A stretch of DNA of 64,000 nt from Halomonas elongata DSM 2581 (GCF_000196875.2 NC_014532.2:2170001-2234000), one strand, 5' to 3'. Shown: positions 26,272 to 35,525, counted from the first letter of the stretch. The notes: a model not told the origin generated them from the letters alone. Numbers and translations: made by a program.

Positions 26272-27549
26272 TCAGTCAAGCAGCGAGGGAATCCAGGTGG
26301 AAAGGAACGGGAAAGCGGCCAGCAGCAGCACCACGCCGATGAAGGCGCAGTAGAACGGCAGCGAGGCCAGGATCGCCCGTTCATAGGGCACCTCGGCGAT
26401 GCGTGCCGCCGTCATCAATGTCATGCCCACCGGTGGCGTGACGTTGGCGATGTTCAGCGTAACGATCATGACGATGGCGAAATGCAGCGGATCGAACCCC
26501 AGCGACACCATGGCCGGCACCACCACCGGACCGATCACCACCAATGCCGGCAGCACGTCCATCACCGTGCCGAGCACGATCAACAGCAGGCACACCAGCA
26601 TGATCTGCACGAAGGGTACGTCGCTCAGCGTGGTGATGAGCGTCGCCGCCTCCCGGGCGATGCCGGAGCGCGTCACGAACCAACCGAGTACCGCCGAGGT
26701 CGCCAGCAGGAAGAACACCACCCCGGAGAACTTCACCGTGGTCACCAGGGCGTGCCAGATCTTCGTGAGCGTCAGGTTGCGGTAGAAGACCACGCCGATG
26801 AAGATCGCATAGACGGCCGCGAACCCAGAGGCCTCGGTGATGGTCGTCATGCCCGAGAGAATGCCACCGAGGATGATCAAGGGCACCAGCATGGCCGGCA
26901 GCGCCGAGAAGAACGCCAGGACGGCCACCCGGATCGGCGTGCCGGCCTGCTTGGGATACCCCCGCAGCCAGGCCAGCACGATACTGGTCAGCAGCAGTGC
27001 CAGGGTCATGAGCACACCGGGCAGAATGCCACCGGCAAACAGGTCGATCACCGAGATGTCGCGCAGCAGGGTTGCATAGACCACCATCACCACACTGGGC
27101 GGGATGATCGGCCCGATGATCGACGAACAGGCCGTGATGGCGGCGGCATATTCGGCGTCGTACCCCTGCTTTTTCATCTCGGGGATCATGATCTTGCCGA
27201 TCGCCACGGTGTCGGTGATGGCCGCTCCGGTCAGGCCGGCGAAGAACAGCGAGACCGTGACGTTGACATGCGACAGGGCCCCGCGAATGCGTCCGAACAG
27301 GGCATTGTTGAAGGCGATCAACTTATGGGTCAGCCCGCCCTGGTTCATCAGCTCGGCGGTGAAGATGAAGTACGGCACGGCGATCAGCATGTAGCCGGAG
27401 ACACCGGAGAACATGCGATCAGCGATGATGCCGACCAGGCGCTCTCCCCCCAGCGAGTAGACACCGGCGACACCCGAGATCGCCATGACCACGGCGACCG
27501 GCGCACCAATCAGCAGAACGACGACAAAGGCGATGATGGCGGGCGTCAT
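26272..27549 (-). CDS. dctM: TRAP transporter large permease DctM
   Basis: 425-residue membrane permease with about 12-13 helices and typical TRAP-T motifs: GAPVAVVMAISGVAGVYSLG at the start, GLTGAAITDTVAIGKIMIPEMK, GPIIPPSVVMVVYA and NIANVTPPVGMTL. It uses a sodium gradient to move the solute delivered by DctP. The ATG at 27549 overlaps the dctQ stop by 4 bases (ATGA). Confidence 0.93.
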   Translation of the reverse strand: MTPAIIAFVVVLLIGAPVAVVMAISGVAGVYSLGGERLVGIIADRMFSGVSGYMLIAVPYFIFTAELMNQGGLTHKLIAFNNALFGRIRGALSHVNVTVSLFFAGLTGAAITDTVAIGKIMIPEMKKQGYDAEYAAAITACSSIIGPIIPPSVVMVVYATLLRDISVIDLFAGGILPGVLMTLALLLTSIVLAWLRGYPKQAGTPIRVAVLAFFSALPAMLVPLIILGGILSGMTTITEASGFAAVYAIFIGVVFYRNLTLTKIWHALVTTVKFSGVVFFLLATSAVLGWFVTRSGIAREAATLITTLSDVPFVQIMLVCLLLIVLGTVMDVLPALVVIGPVVVPAMVSLGFDPLHFAIVMIVTLNIANVTPPVGMTLMTAARIAEVPYERAILASLPFYCAFIGVVLLLAAFPFLSTWIPSLLD

Positions 27550-28091
27550 GAGCGGGATTCCTCGTCCTGGCCGTGGATCACCTCCTCGATCACCGCGGCC
27601 TCGTCGGTGAAATGCTCCAGCAGGCTGAAGCCATGTACCAGATGCAACAGGAAGATGACGCCGGCCAGCGGCACGGCAATGGCCGTCCACTTGCGCGAAA
27701 TCTGGATGGCATCCGACACCATGTAGATCTGGGTCGCATTGCGGAAGAAATCCCAGCCGTACCAGATCACCAGCAGCGCGAAGAAGGCGATCACCACCAG
27801 GGTGAGCGCGGCGGCGACCTTGACCAGCGCCTCGGGCAGCACCCGCATCAGCAGTGTCATGGCCACGTGCTCACCGGCGTGCAGGGCAATGGTCGACGAC
27901 AGCATGCCGATCCACGGCAAGAACAGCCTGGCCAGCGAATAGGTCCAGCTCAGGGCCCCGCCGGTGAACAGGGTATACACAAAGCCCGTGAAGGAAATGG
28001 CCAGCATGCCGAGGATGCAGACCACGCAGATCACGATGGCGACCTGGTTGACGGCATCGCTGAGACGACGAGCCTGGGTCAGTAGCGACAT
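27546..28091 (-). CDS. dctQ: TRAP transporter small permease DctQ
   Basis: 181-residue membrane protein with four hydrophobic helices (about residues 18-40, 53-72, 88-112, 133-155) and the DctQ feature RKWTAIAVPLAG near the last helix. It forms the permease complex with DctM. The ATG at 28091 is preferred to an upstream frame because it gives the usual size and N-terminus. Confidence 0.9.
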   Translation of the reverse strand: MSLLTQARRLSDAVNQVAIVICVVCILGMLAISFTGFVYTLFTGGALSWTYSLARLFLPWIGMLSSTIALHAGEHVAMTLLMRVLPEALVKVAAALTLVVIAFFALLVIWYGWDFFRNATQIYMVSDAIQISRKWTAIAVPLAGVIFLLHLVHGFSLLEHFTDEAAVIEEVIHGQDEESRS

Positions 28092-28178
28092 GATCGATAT
28101 CCGGATGAACGCTCGCGGAAAGAAGCGGGCAGTGACGGCATCCTGCCCCGCCACTGCTCCCCACACGCATATCGCGCC

Positions 28179-29255
28179 TTACTGGCCGTAACGCTGGAAG
28201 GCCTCGTCCGGCAACGAATCACGCAGCGCATCGACCTTGGCCAGCATGTCCTCGACCAATTGCTTGTCGGCACCGAAATCCTCGACGATCCATTTCTTCC
28301 AGGCCGGTCGGGCGATCTCGGCCATCCGCTGGCGTTCTTCGGTAGGCATGATGTAGCACTCCTCGAACAACTGGCAGGACTTCTGCCAACTGGCCGTGGC
28401 GAGCATCGCCGAAGCGCCGTGGCTCAACTCCACCGCTTCCCGGGCCGCATCGGTGACGATGCGCTGGTACTCCTCGGGCAACTCCTGGAACCAGGTCTCG
28501 CTGACCACCCAGGACGCACTGTTGTAGACGTGGCCGGTCAGGGTGGTGTAATCGGTCACCTCATCCAGGCCATAGGTGGTATTGATCACCGGTGCGTTGA
28601 ACTGGCCATCGGCCAGGCCGGTTTCCAGCGCAGTGATCAGCTCGCCCCAGGGCAGCGGCGTGGCCGAGGCGCCCAGCGCCTTCATGGTGGCCACGTGAGC
28701 GGGGTTTTCCTCGGTGCGGATATTGAGCCCCTCGAGATCCTCGACGGTCTTGATCAGATGCTCGTTGTTGGTGAAGGCCACGAAGCCGCCACCATCATCG
28801 AAGGTCCCCAGATAACGCATGTCGGCCGCCTCGATGGCGCCGGACATGAAGTCCGCGAACCACTGGCTGTCGAAGAAGGCCCAGGCCTGGCGCCAGTTGT
28901 CGAACAGGAAAGGTGCGGTGACCACCTGGTAGTCCCCGTAGAAAGAGGACATCGCCCCGGAGGTCAGCACGCTCGACTGCAGGGCGCGTCCGCCGGACTG
29001 TACCTGCGAGCCGGTCTCCACCTCGGAGCCCATCTGGCCACCGCCGAAGATATTGACGGCCAGATCGCCATCGGTGCGCGACTCGACCAGTTCCTTGAAG
29101 TGCACCAGGGCCGGATAGATGCTGTTGTTCTCGAGATTCTCGGGAATCAGGGTGGCAATGGCCATCTCGTGAGACTGGGCCTGCGCCTGGGTGCCGGCCA
29201 TGGCCAATGGCAAGGCGGCAAGCGCCGCCAGGCGGGCAAGAGGTTTCCGCTGCAT
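28179..29255 (-). CDS. dctP: TRAP transporter solute-binding protein DctP
   Basis: 358-residue periplasmic binding protein. The signal peptide (cleavage after AQA, about residue 26) is followed by a DctP-fold domain including NIRTEENPAHVATMKALGA, which contains the Arg used by the family to bind carboxylates, and the central ADGQFNAPVINTTYGLDEV. Presence of that Arg implies the imported compound has a carboxylate, which argues against plain acetylpolyamines and for an acetylated amino acid or similar. First structural gene of the operon. Good GAGGA ribosome site. Confidence 0.92.
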   Translation of the reverse strand: MQRKPLARLAALAALPLAMAGTQAQAQSHEMAIATLIPENLENNSIYPALVHFKELVESRTDGDLAVNIFGGGQMGSEVETGSQVQSGGRALQSSVLTSGAMSSFYGDYQVVTAPFLFDNWRQAWAFFDSQWFADFMSGAIEAADMRYLGTFDDGGGFVAFTNNEHLIKTVEDLEGLNIRTEENPAHVATMKALGASATPLPWGELITALETGLADGQFNAPVINTTYGLDEVTDYTTLTGHVYNSASWVVSETWFQELPEEYQRIVTDAAREAVELSHGASAMLATASWQKSCQLFEECYIMPTEERQRMAEIARPAWKKWIVEDFGADKQLVEDMLAKVDALRDSLPDEAFQRYGQ

Positions 29256-29395
29256 CGTATCGTCCTCGCGTCTTTGCTGTTGTTATCGTCCGCCGGGGCC
29301 GACGCCCGCGGCGAACCGCTATACAGCAATGTAGAAAGCGATACGACATCGCGCTTGCCTGCGAATGAGAAATCCTTGCCCCAGGCTCGCGACTC

Positions 29396-30172
29396 TCAGT
29401 TCAAGCGCCGCTCGCTCGACGGCGATGCATCGAAGGCCCGCCGATAAGCCCGCGAGAAACTGCCCTGATCGCGGAACCCCACCAGCGCCGCGATCTGCCC
29501 GAGACTCAGGACACTGTGATTGACCAGTGTGCGGGCATGTTCGAGGCGTCGCTGCTGGACATAAGCCAGGGGCGTCATGCCGATGCATTCGCGAAAACGG
29601 GCATGGAAATGCCCGACGCTCAGCGCACACTGGGCGGCCAGGTGCTCGACGTGGATCGCCTCGGCCAGGTGACGGTCGATCCAGTCATCCAGCCGTGCCA
29701 TGTCGAGCCGGCCATCGCGCCCCGCCACGTACGCCTCGCCTTGCGCGGACAACGCTTGCGACTCGAGGTGCAGATAAAGCGCCCGCAGCAGCAAGGCGGC
29801 GATCTCGCTGTGCAGGGCCGGACAATGCTCGAGTTGCTGCATCAGACTCTCGGCCAGCCGATTCAACTGTGGCGGCACGCCGAAGAAACGAGGACGCTCG
29901 AACAGGCGCTCGATTTCACCGGCATCGCGCAGTACCGGCAGGCTGGCGACGGGGATATCCAGCACGAAGGTGCGGTTTCGCCCATCGCCCAGGTACTCAT
30001 GATGATGGGCACAGGGAATCAGGCAGCCCCGGCTGCCGGTGATTCGCTCGCCTTTGCCTTCGATGGAAAGCTCGGTGGCGCCCCGGGTGGCCAGGATCAG
30101 CTGATGGTGCCCATGCACATGGGCCACATGTTCGCGTGCGAGATTGGTGGCGCGCAGATCGATCAGCGACAT
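29396..30172 (-). CDS. AraC family transcriptional regulator
   Basis: 258 residues: an N-terminal cupin-type sensing domain (VAHVHGHHQLILATRGATEL, GSRGCLIPCAHHHEYLG) and two C-terminal helix-turn-helix units (HVEHLAAQCALSVGHFHARF; LSLGQIAALVGFRDQGSFSRAYRRAF). It lies 140 bases upstream of dctP on the same strand and is the natural regulator of the deacetylase/TRAP operon. A perfect 20-base palindrome (30195-30214) sits 22 bases before its start and also lies in the promoter region of the divergent MDR/proline-racemase pair, so it may control both. Confidence 0.88.
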   Translation of the reverse strand: MSLIDLRATNLAREHVAHVHGHHQLILATRGATELSIEGKGERITGSRGCLIPCAHHHEYLGDGRNRTFVLDIPVASLPVLRDAGEIERLFERPRFFGVPPQLNRLAESLMQQLEHCPALHSEIAALLLRALYLHLESQALSAQGEAYVAGRDGRLDMARLDDWIDRHLAEAIHVEHLAAQCALSVGHFHARFRECIGMTPLAYVQQRRLEHARTLVNHSVLSLGQIAALVGFRDQGSFSRAYRRAFDASPSSERRLN

Positions 30173-30194
30173 CGCGCGGTCCTCAGCATGATGG

Positions 30195-30214
30195 TGGTGA
30201 GCACATGCTCACCA
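30195..30214. promoter_or_regulatory. Perfect palindrome in divergent araC / MDR promoter region
   Basis: TGGTGAGCA-CA-TGCTCACCA: 9-base perfect inverted repeat with a 2-base centre, 22 bases upstream of the araC start and about 220 bases before the divergent oxidoreductase. Symmetry suits a dimeric regulator. The binding protein is unknown; AraC proteins usually prefer direct repeats. Confidence 0.5.
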
Positions 30215-30434
30215 TGACGCCAGGCCACGAGCAGTGCAAGCGGCCCGGGCCAACCCGAGTCAACGCTCGGCAGCCGGCGTCATCGCAATTGGGGCCGCAC
30301 CGAAAAAACGCCCTGCCCGGAACCGGCAAATCGGAAAAAAACCCCACTGGCCAACCCGCGGTTCTTTGCTATTGTCGGCGTTTTACAGCACTGGCTTCAT
30401 ATTCCCAGTCATCCCCAACACAAGGAGCACGCCG

Positions 30435-31610
30435 ATGGGCTTCACCTCTCTGCCGGAGACGGTTCCCACCACCATGTCGGCCATGCTGCTGACCGGCCAT
30501 GGCGATGTCGACAAGCTGGTCTTTCGTCAGGACGTGGCCACACCTCGGCCCGCCGCCGGTGAGGTACTGGTCAAGGTGACCGCCACGGCCAAGAACAACA
30601 CCGACCGCAAGGCGCGCGAGGGTCTCTACCCCACCAAGGACAAGGGCGAGGTGGCGTCCTTCGCCATGGGCGGCTCACCGACCCTGACCTTTCCGCGCAT
30701 CCAGGGCGCCGACGTGGTCGGCCAGGTGGTGGCCGTGGGCGACGGCGTCGATGCCTCGCGCCTCGGCGAGCGCGGCCTGCTGGACTTCAACCTCTACGCC
30801 GACGAGCGACGCGACATCAACCTGACGCCGGACTACTACGGCCATGGCGCCGATGGCGGCTACGCCGAGTACATCGCCGTGCCGTCCGACCAGTTCCATC
30901 ATGTGCCCAATCCCGAGCTGAGCGACGCCGAGCTGGCCGCCATGGGCATGTGCTCGTACCAGACGGCCTATCACATGATGACCTCGGCGGGCATCAAGGC
31001 CGGAGAACGTGTCCTGGTCACCGGCGCCAGCGGCGGCGTGGGCACCGCCCTGATCCAGCTATGCCGGATCGTCGGCGCCGTGCCCTATGCCCTGAGCCAG
31101 CGCGACAAGGCCCAGGCCCTGCTGAACCTCGGTGCCGAGGCGGTACTCGACCGCTCCGACATGAGCGACTTTACCGAGCAGGTCAAGGCCGTGACCGGCG
31201 GCGCCCCCATCGACGCGGTCATGGACCTGGTCGGCGGCGAGATGACCGACCGCTTCATCGACACCATGATCTTCGACATGAATGCCCGCGCCAGCTACCC
31301 ACGGCTCTCCATCGCCGGTGCCAGCGGCGGCAACGTCAGCGAGATCATGTGGACGCGCATCTATCTCTACCAGGTGCAGATCTTCGGCGTTTCCCACGGC
31401 ACCCGCGAGGAAGCCGAACAGCTGGTCGCCTGGATTCGCGACGGCCAGCTCAAGCCCGTACTGCACGCCGCCTTCAAGCTCTCCGAGTTGCACGAGGCCG
31501 AGCGCTACTTCGTCAATCGCGGCAGCAACTATCTGGGCAAGATCGTCATCGTGCCGGACAGCGAATGGGCGCAGCACGGCGCCCCCCATGCCCTCGAGGG
31601 ACAGCAATGA
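30435..31610 (+). CDS. MDR-family zinc-independent oxidoreductase (quinone reductase-like)
   Basis: 391-residue medium-chain dehydrogenase/reductase. It has the GroES-like N-terminal domain (ITVKVTATAKNNTDRK-type start, FPRIQGADVVGQVVAVGDGVD) and a Rossmann domain with VLVTGASGGVGTALIQL. The cysteines and histidines that bind catalytic zinc in alcohol dehydrogenases are absent, so it is closer to quinone oxidoreductases/enoyl reductases using NADPH. AAGGAG at correct distance fixes the ATG. It overlaps the next gene by 4 bases (ATGA), so the two act together. Confidence 0.85.
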   Translation: MGFTSLPETVPTTMSAMLLTGHGDVDKLVFRQDVATPRPAAGEVLVKVTATAKNNTDRKAREGLYPTKDKGEVASFAMGGSPTLTFPRIQGADVVGQVVAVGDGVDASRLGERGLLDFNLYADERRDINLTPDYYGHGADGGYAEYIAVPSDQFHHVPNPELSDAELAAMGMCSYQTAYHMMTSAGIKAGERVLVTGASGGVGTALIQLCRIVGAVPYALSQRDKAQALLNLGAEAVLDRSDMSDFTEQVKAVTGGAPIDAVMDLVGGEMTDRFIDTMIFDMNARASYPRLSIAGASGGNVSEIMWTRIYLYQVQIFGVSHGTREEAEQLVAWIRDGQLKPVLHAAFKLSELHEAERYFVNRGSNYLGKIVIVPDSEWAQHGAPHALEGQQ

Positions 31611-32671
31611 GCCAGACACCCAGGCCCCAGGAACTCAGCATTCGCCTGATGGACACCCATGCCGGCGGTGACGTCAGCCGCATCGTGCTCGGCGGCATCA
31701 CACCCCTGCCGGGCGACACCGTGCGAGCGCAGATGGAATACCTGCGCGACGACGCCGACGGGCTGCGCAAGCTGCTTCTCGAAGAACCCTATGGCATTCC
31801 CGAGATGTCGGTGGACCTGATCGTGCCGGCCAGCGACGCCCGGGCCGAAGCCGGCTACATCATCATGGAGGTGATGGGCTATCCCATCTACTCCGGCTCC
31901 AACACCATCTGCACCGCCACAGCAGTGCTCGAAGCCGGCCTGGTCCCCAAGCAGGAGGGACGGCAACGCTTCATGCTGGAAGCCCCCGCCGGACTGGTCC
32001 AGATCGAGGCGCTGGTCGAGAACGGCGTGGTCGAAGCCATCACCTGCGAGGGACTGCCCAGCTACATCGACACCTACAAGGCCAGCCTCCACGTCCCCTC
32101 GATAGGCGATGTGACCTACAGCGTGGCCTACAGCGGTGGTTTCTACGCCCTGGTCGACGCCACTGAACTGGGCTTCATGCTGGTCGCGGAAGAAGAACGC
32201 CGCCTCGCCGAATGCGCCCACAAGATCGTCGAGGCGATCCAGGCCGAGCGCGGCTTCTCCCATTACACCCTGGGCGACGTCGGCCCCCTGCCCTTCCTGC
32301 ACTTCATGGGGCCGGTGGAACAGGTCGCCGACGACTTCTACCGCTCTCGCTCGGCGACTTACGTCCATCCCGGCGTGATCTGCCGCAGCACCACCGGTAC
32401 CGGCACCTCGGCCCGCCTGGCACTCATGAACCATGAAGGCCGCATTCAGCCGGGCGACAAGCTCGAGACGGTCTCCCTGCGCGAAACCGGCTTCATCGGC
32501 GAGTTCACCGGCACCCACCAGGAAGGCACCCACCAGGTCGTGGACAACACCATCACCGGCAAGGCCTTCGTGCTGGCGCACTCCGATATCGTCGTCAATC
32601 CCGATGATCCCATGGTGCGCGACGGCAGCGTGTACCATATCCTCGGCTCGCCCGACGCCCCCCGGGGCTGA
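31607..32671 (+). CDS. Proline racemase / hydroxyproline epimerase / t3Hyp dehydratase family protein with Ser/Thr active site
   Basis: 354-residue member of the proline racemase fold. Known members use two catalytic residues on opposite faces: Cys/Cys in racemases and 4-hydroxyproline epimerases, Cys/Thr in trans-3-hydroxyproline dehydratases. Here the first site reads GYPIYSGSN (Ser96 where MCGHG is expected) and the second STTGTGTSAR (Thr263 where PCGTGTSAR is expected). Histidine of the first motif is also lost (Ser98). A classical racemase reaction is therefore unlikely; a dehydratase or other activity on an imino acid or related compound is possible. Coupled by ATGA to the MDR oxidoreductase and divergent from the araC/TRAP operon. 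Confidence 0.85.
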   Translation: MSQTPRPQELSIRLMDTHAGGDVSRIVLGGITPLPGDTVRAQMEYLRDDADGLRKLLLEEPYGIPEMSVDLIVPASDARAEAGYIIMEVMGYPIYSGSNTICTATAVLEAGLVPKQEGRQRFMLEAPAGLVQIEALVENGVVEAITCEGLPSYIDTYKASLHVPSIGDVTYSVAYSGGFYALVDATELGFMLVAEEERRLAECAHKIVEAIQAERGFSHYTLGDVGPLPFLHFMGPVEQVADDFYRSRSATYVHPGVICRSTTGTGTSARLALMNHEGRIQPGDKLETVSLRETGFIGEFTGTHQEGTHQVVDNTITGKAFVLAHSDIVVNPDDPMVRDGSVYHILGSPDAPRG

Positions 32672-32676
32672 ACGCG

Positions 32677-32703
32677 ACCGCGCCGGCCCGAGGCCGGCGC
32701 GGT
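32677..32703. terminator. Hairpin between convergent proline-racemase-like and bicupin genes
   Basis: Perfect 12-base stem ACCGCGCCGGCC / GGCCGGCGCGGT with a 3-base loop, starting 6 bases after the stop codon. No U-run on either strand; still the likely transcript end for both. Confidence 0.6.
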
Positions 32704-32728
32704 GGTGCAGGGACTGACGGCCGAGCGG

Positions 32729-33919
32729 CTAGGCCCGTTCGGCCTCGGCGGCCTCGAGCTCGCGCATCTGCTCCTCGATGACCACCAGGTCCAGGCTCTC
32801 CAGCTCCTTGAGGACCCGGTCGAAGCGCAGCTGGTGGGGTTCGCGCGGATAGACGTTCGCCTCGTAGCCCGACTCGCCCAGGGTCTCGAAGAAGTTCTGG
32901 AACAGCCCCGGCGTCAGGAAGCCCATGAAGCGGGTGAAGGGGCAGGCCATCCGATAGGCGTGGATCGCCCCGGCCGGCACGGAGGCGAAGTCGCCGGGCG
33001 ATAGCGTGACCCGCGAGCGGTTGACGATCATGTCCAGCGCGCCGTCGACGCAGAAGAAGTTCTCAGTGTGCAGGTTGTGGTAGTGGCGCGGGATCATCTC
33101 CGACTCCGGGCCCTGGCTCATGACCACGAAGAACTTGCCGCCGGTGTTCTCCTGGCTCGCCAGCAGGGCGAAATACTCCGGGCCGCCCACGAACTTGCGG
33201 CCCTCGTCAGCCGCCAGGGTGTAGGGCACGGTGTCCTCGGGCAGCGTCGCCCGGGTGATGGCCCGGGCCGGCAGCTCCGGGAACATCTCGTCGGCGAAGG
33301 CGATGTCGCCGGCCCGCTCGGCGGCGGCCATGCGCTCGCGGTCCCAGGCCACCTCGGCGTCGTCGGGCTGAACGTGGCAGTCGGTGGGTTCGCCCAGCGC
33401 GCGGATGGCCGCCAGCGCCTCGGTGCCCGCGTACCACACCATCATCTTGGTGCGATGCGCGCAGAAGCGGAATCCATGCTCGGAGCCCTCCGGCACGCTG
33501 GCGAAGTCGCCCTTCTTCATGACGAAGCGCTCGCCATCGAGCCACAGCTCGGCCTCGCCGTCCAGCAGGTAGAGCGCCACATGAGTCTGCGCGTGGCGAT
33601 GCACCGGCTGGCCGGCGCCCTTGCCGCCGGTGACGGTGGCCATCTCGAACATGTCGCCGGAATCGGCGGCTCGGGCCAGGACGTTGACCACGGTGCCCGC
33701 CACCAGGTAGCGCTCGCTGCGATCGGCGCGCAGGTAGTAAGGCTGCTTGTGGCCGGGCAGGCGATCCTCCGGCGTCACCTGCTGGATCCGGGCCGTGATC
33801 GTGCGGCCCTTGGCCAGCAGCGCCTCCGGCGTCTCGGCATGGGGCACGATCCGGTCATAGACGGATGCGGGCAGCACGGTATCCGCCTCGAAAACGGGCC
33901 AGGGGTAGGTATCGTTCAT
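32729..33919 (-). CDS. Bicupin, quercetin 2,3-dioxygenase-like
   Basis: 396 residues with two cupin domains. The C-terminal one has a full metal-binding set (PRHYHNLHTENFFCVDG, then GDFASVPAGAIHAYR). The N-terminal one keeps PVHRHAQTHVALYLLDG and GDFASVPEGSEHGFR but has His/Thr where the usual Glu ligand is, so it may bind metal differently. Overall it resembles bacterial quercetinase/pirin-like bicupins; the real substrate is unknown. It follows the carboxylesterase by 80 bases on the same strand, consistent with ester cleavage then ring oxidation of an aromatic compound. Very GC-rich. Confidence 0.78.
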   Translation of the reverse strand: MNDTYPWPVFEADTVLPASVYDRIVPHAETPEALLAKGRTITARIQQVTPEDRLPGHKQPYYLRADRSERYLVAGTVVNVLARAADSGDMFEMATVTGGKGAGQPVHRHAQTHVALYLLDGEAELWLDGERFVMKKGDFASVPEGSEHGFRFCAHRTKMMVWYAGTEALAAIRALGEPTDCHVQPDDAEVAWDRERMAAAERAGDIAFADEMFPELPARAITRATLPEDTVPYTLAADEGRKFVGGPEYFALLASQENTGGKFFVVMSQGPESEMIPRHYHNLHTENFFCVDGALDMIVNRSRVTLSPGDFASVPAGAIHAYRMACPFTRFMGFLTPGLFQNFFETLGESGYEANVYPREPHQLRFDRVLKELESLDLVVIEEQMRELEAAEAERA

Positions 33920-33999
33920 GGTGTCGACTCCATCGGGTCAGGGGATGTCGTGAAAGCGGGAAACGGGCGAGGCAGGACGGTGCCGCGCGGCCCGCCTCG

Positions 34000-35496
34000 T
34001 CAGTTGATCTGCAGGCTGTCCAGCGACGCCAGGAAGTCCAGGCGCGCCCGGCCGGGCTCCGGCCCGAGGCGCTCGCCGTCGTCCGTCACGTGCAGCAGCG
34101 TCTCGTCGTCCGGCCAGTAGGCCGGCCAGGGGCGCTGGCCGTCCGCCGTGGGCTGGCCGGATCGGGCGAAGGCGACCCAGCGCCGGCGCAGGGCCTCGGC
34201 GGTCGCCCCGGCGCCCGCCGGCAGCGCGTTGCCGAAGACGTAGGGAATGTCGTCGGTGTGCACGGCGCCCAGGGCGTCGCCTCGCGCGCCGGGCGGCACG
34301 TAGGCGAACTCGTAGCGGTAGGTGGCGTGCCCGTTCGCCGCATGGGCGCGGGCAACGCGCCGCGTGCCGAGGGTCACGAACAGGTCCGTCGCCAGCCGGG
34401 CCGCGCGGGCGTAATCGCTCTGCTCGGGGTCGAGGAAGGCCTGCGCCTGCCGCCAGCGCGCCGGCCCCATGGCGTCGATCACCCGCAGGCTGAAGCCGGG
34501 CGGGAAGAAGCCGGCCTCGTGGTCGGTGCCGCCGATCAGCAGCGGGACCGGCGCGACGCGGCCCTGCGCGAAGGCCTCGTACAGGCCGCACGGCACGACG
34601 TCCCCGTCGATGAACGGCATGGTGTCGGTCTTGTCCTGCGGGCCGGTGCCCAGCACCGTCTCCAGCGGCAGTGCGCGGAGGCCCGCCGCGTCGGGCGTGG
34701 CGAGCCCGGCGTTCGCCGCGAAGGCCTCGGCGATGCCGGCCATCCGCGCCCGGTCGAACTCGGGCAAGTCGATGGCCCCGGACTGCACGATCGCCCTGTC
34801 GAACAGGTCGCGCGCCCGCGGAGAGGCCATCAGGTAGAGCACCGAGCTGCCACCGGCGGATTCGCCGAACAGGGTGACGTTGTCGGGATCGCCGCCGAAG
34901 GCGCCGATGTGGCGCCGCACGAAGCGCAGCGCCTCGCACTGATCGAGCAGGCCGAAATTGCCGGCGCTGTCGCCGTCCTCCTGCCAGGCCGGATGGGCCA
35001 GGAAGCCCAGGCGGCCGAGCCGGTAGTTGAGCGTGACCACCACCACGCCCTCGCGGGCCAGGACATCGCCGTTGTAGAGCGGCAGGCTGGACCCGCCGAT
35101 GCGGAACCCGCCGCCGTGCAGCCAGACCATGACCGGATAGGCACGCTCGCCGGCATCGGCCGGCGCCCAGACGTTGAGATAGAGGCAGTCCTCGCTCGTC
35201 GAAGCGGGCTCGACGTTCTGCTCGCCCATGGCCGGCAGGTAGGGCTGCGCGCAGTCCGGGCCGAAGCGGCCCAGGTTGCGCACCGTCTCTCCCGCCGGCA
35301 GCGGCCGCGGCGCCCGCCAGCGCCAGGCGCCGACCGGCGGCCGGGCATAGGGGATGCCGAGGTAGGCGACGACGCCGTCGCGGGCCTCGCCCTCGAGCGC
35401 GAGGGCATCCGTGGCGAGCGTGACCGGGCGGACGAGCGCATCCGACGCCGTGGGGGAAGCCGACGCGAGAAACGCCGACGCTTGAGCTTTGCGCAT
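34000..35496 (-). CDS. Type B carboxylesterase
   Basis: 498-residue alpha/beta hydrolase. Nucleophile motif TLFGESAGGSS with Ser213, the oxyanion-hole motif VWLHGGGFRIG, the early EDCLYLNVWAP signature, the acid residue in GGTDHEAGFF and the catalytic His in GAVHTDDIPYVFG. It shows no clear signal peptide. AGGAGGTGA gives a strong ribosome site. Base composition is markedly more GC-rich than the window average. It is divergent from a LysR regulator that shares its promoter and two palindromes. Confidence 0.88.
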   Translation of the reverse strand: MRKAQASAFLASASPTASDALVRPVTLATDALALEGEARDGVVAYLGIPYARPPVGAWRWRAPRPLPAGETVRNLGRFGPDCAQPYLPAMGEQNVEPASTSEDCLYLNVWAPADAGERAYPVMVWLHGGGFRIGGSSLPLYNGDVLAREGVVVVTLNYRLGRLGFLAHPAWQEDGDSAGNFGLLDQCEALRFVRRHIGAFGGDPDNVTLFGESAGGSSVLYLMASPRARDLFDRAIVQSGAIDLPEFDRARMAGIAEAFAANAGLATPDAAGLRALPLETVLGTGPQDKTDTMPFIDGDVVPCGLYEAFAQGRVAPVPLLIGGTDHEAGFFPPGFSLRVIDAMGPARWRQAQAFLDPEQSDYARAARLATDLFVTLGTRRVARAHAANGHATYRYEFAYVPPGARGDALGAVHTDDIPYVFGNALPAGAGATAEALRRRWVAFARSGQPTADGQRPWPAYWPDDETLLHVTDDGERLGPEPGRARLDFLASLDSLQIN

Positions 35497-35525
35497 GAGT
35501 CACCTCCTGCGCACAGGGTAAGCGC

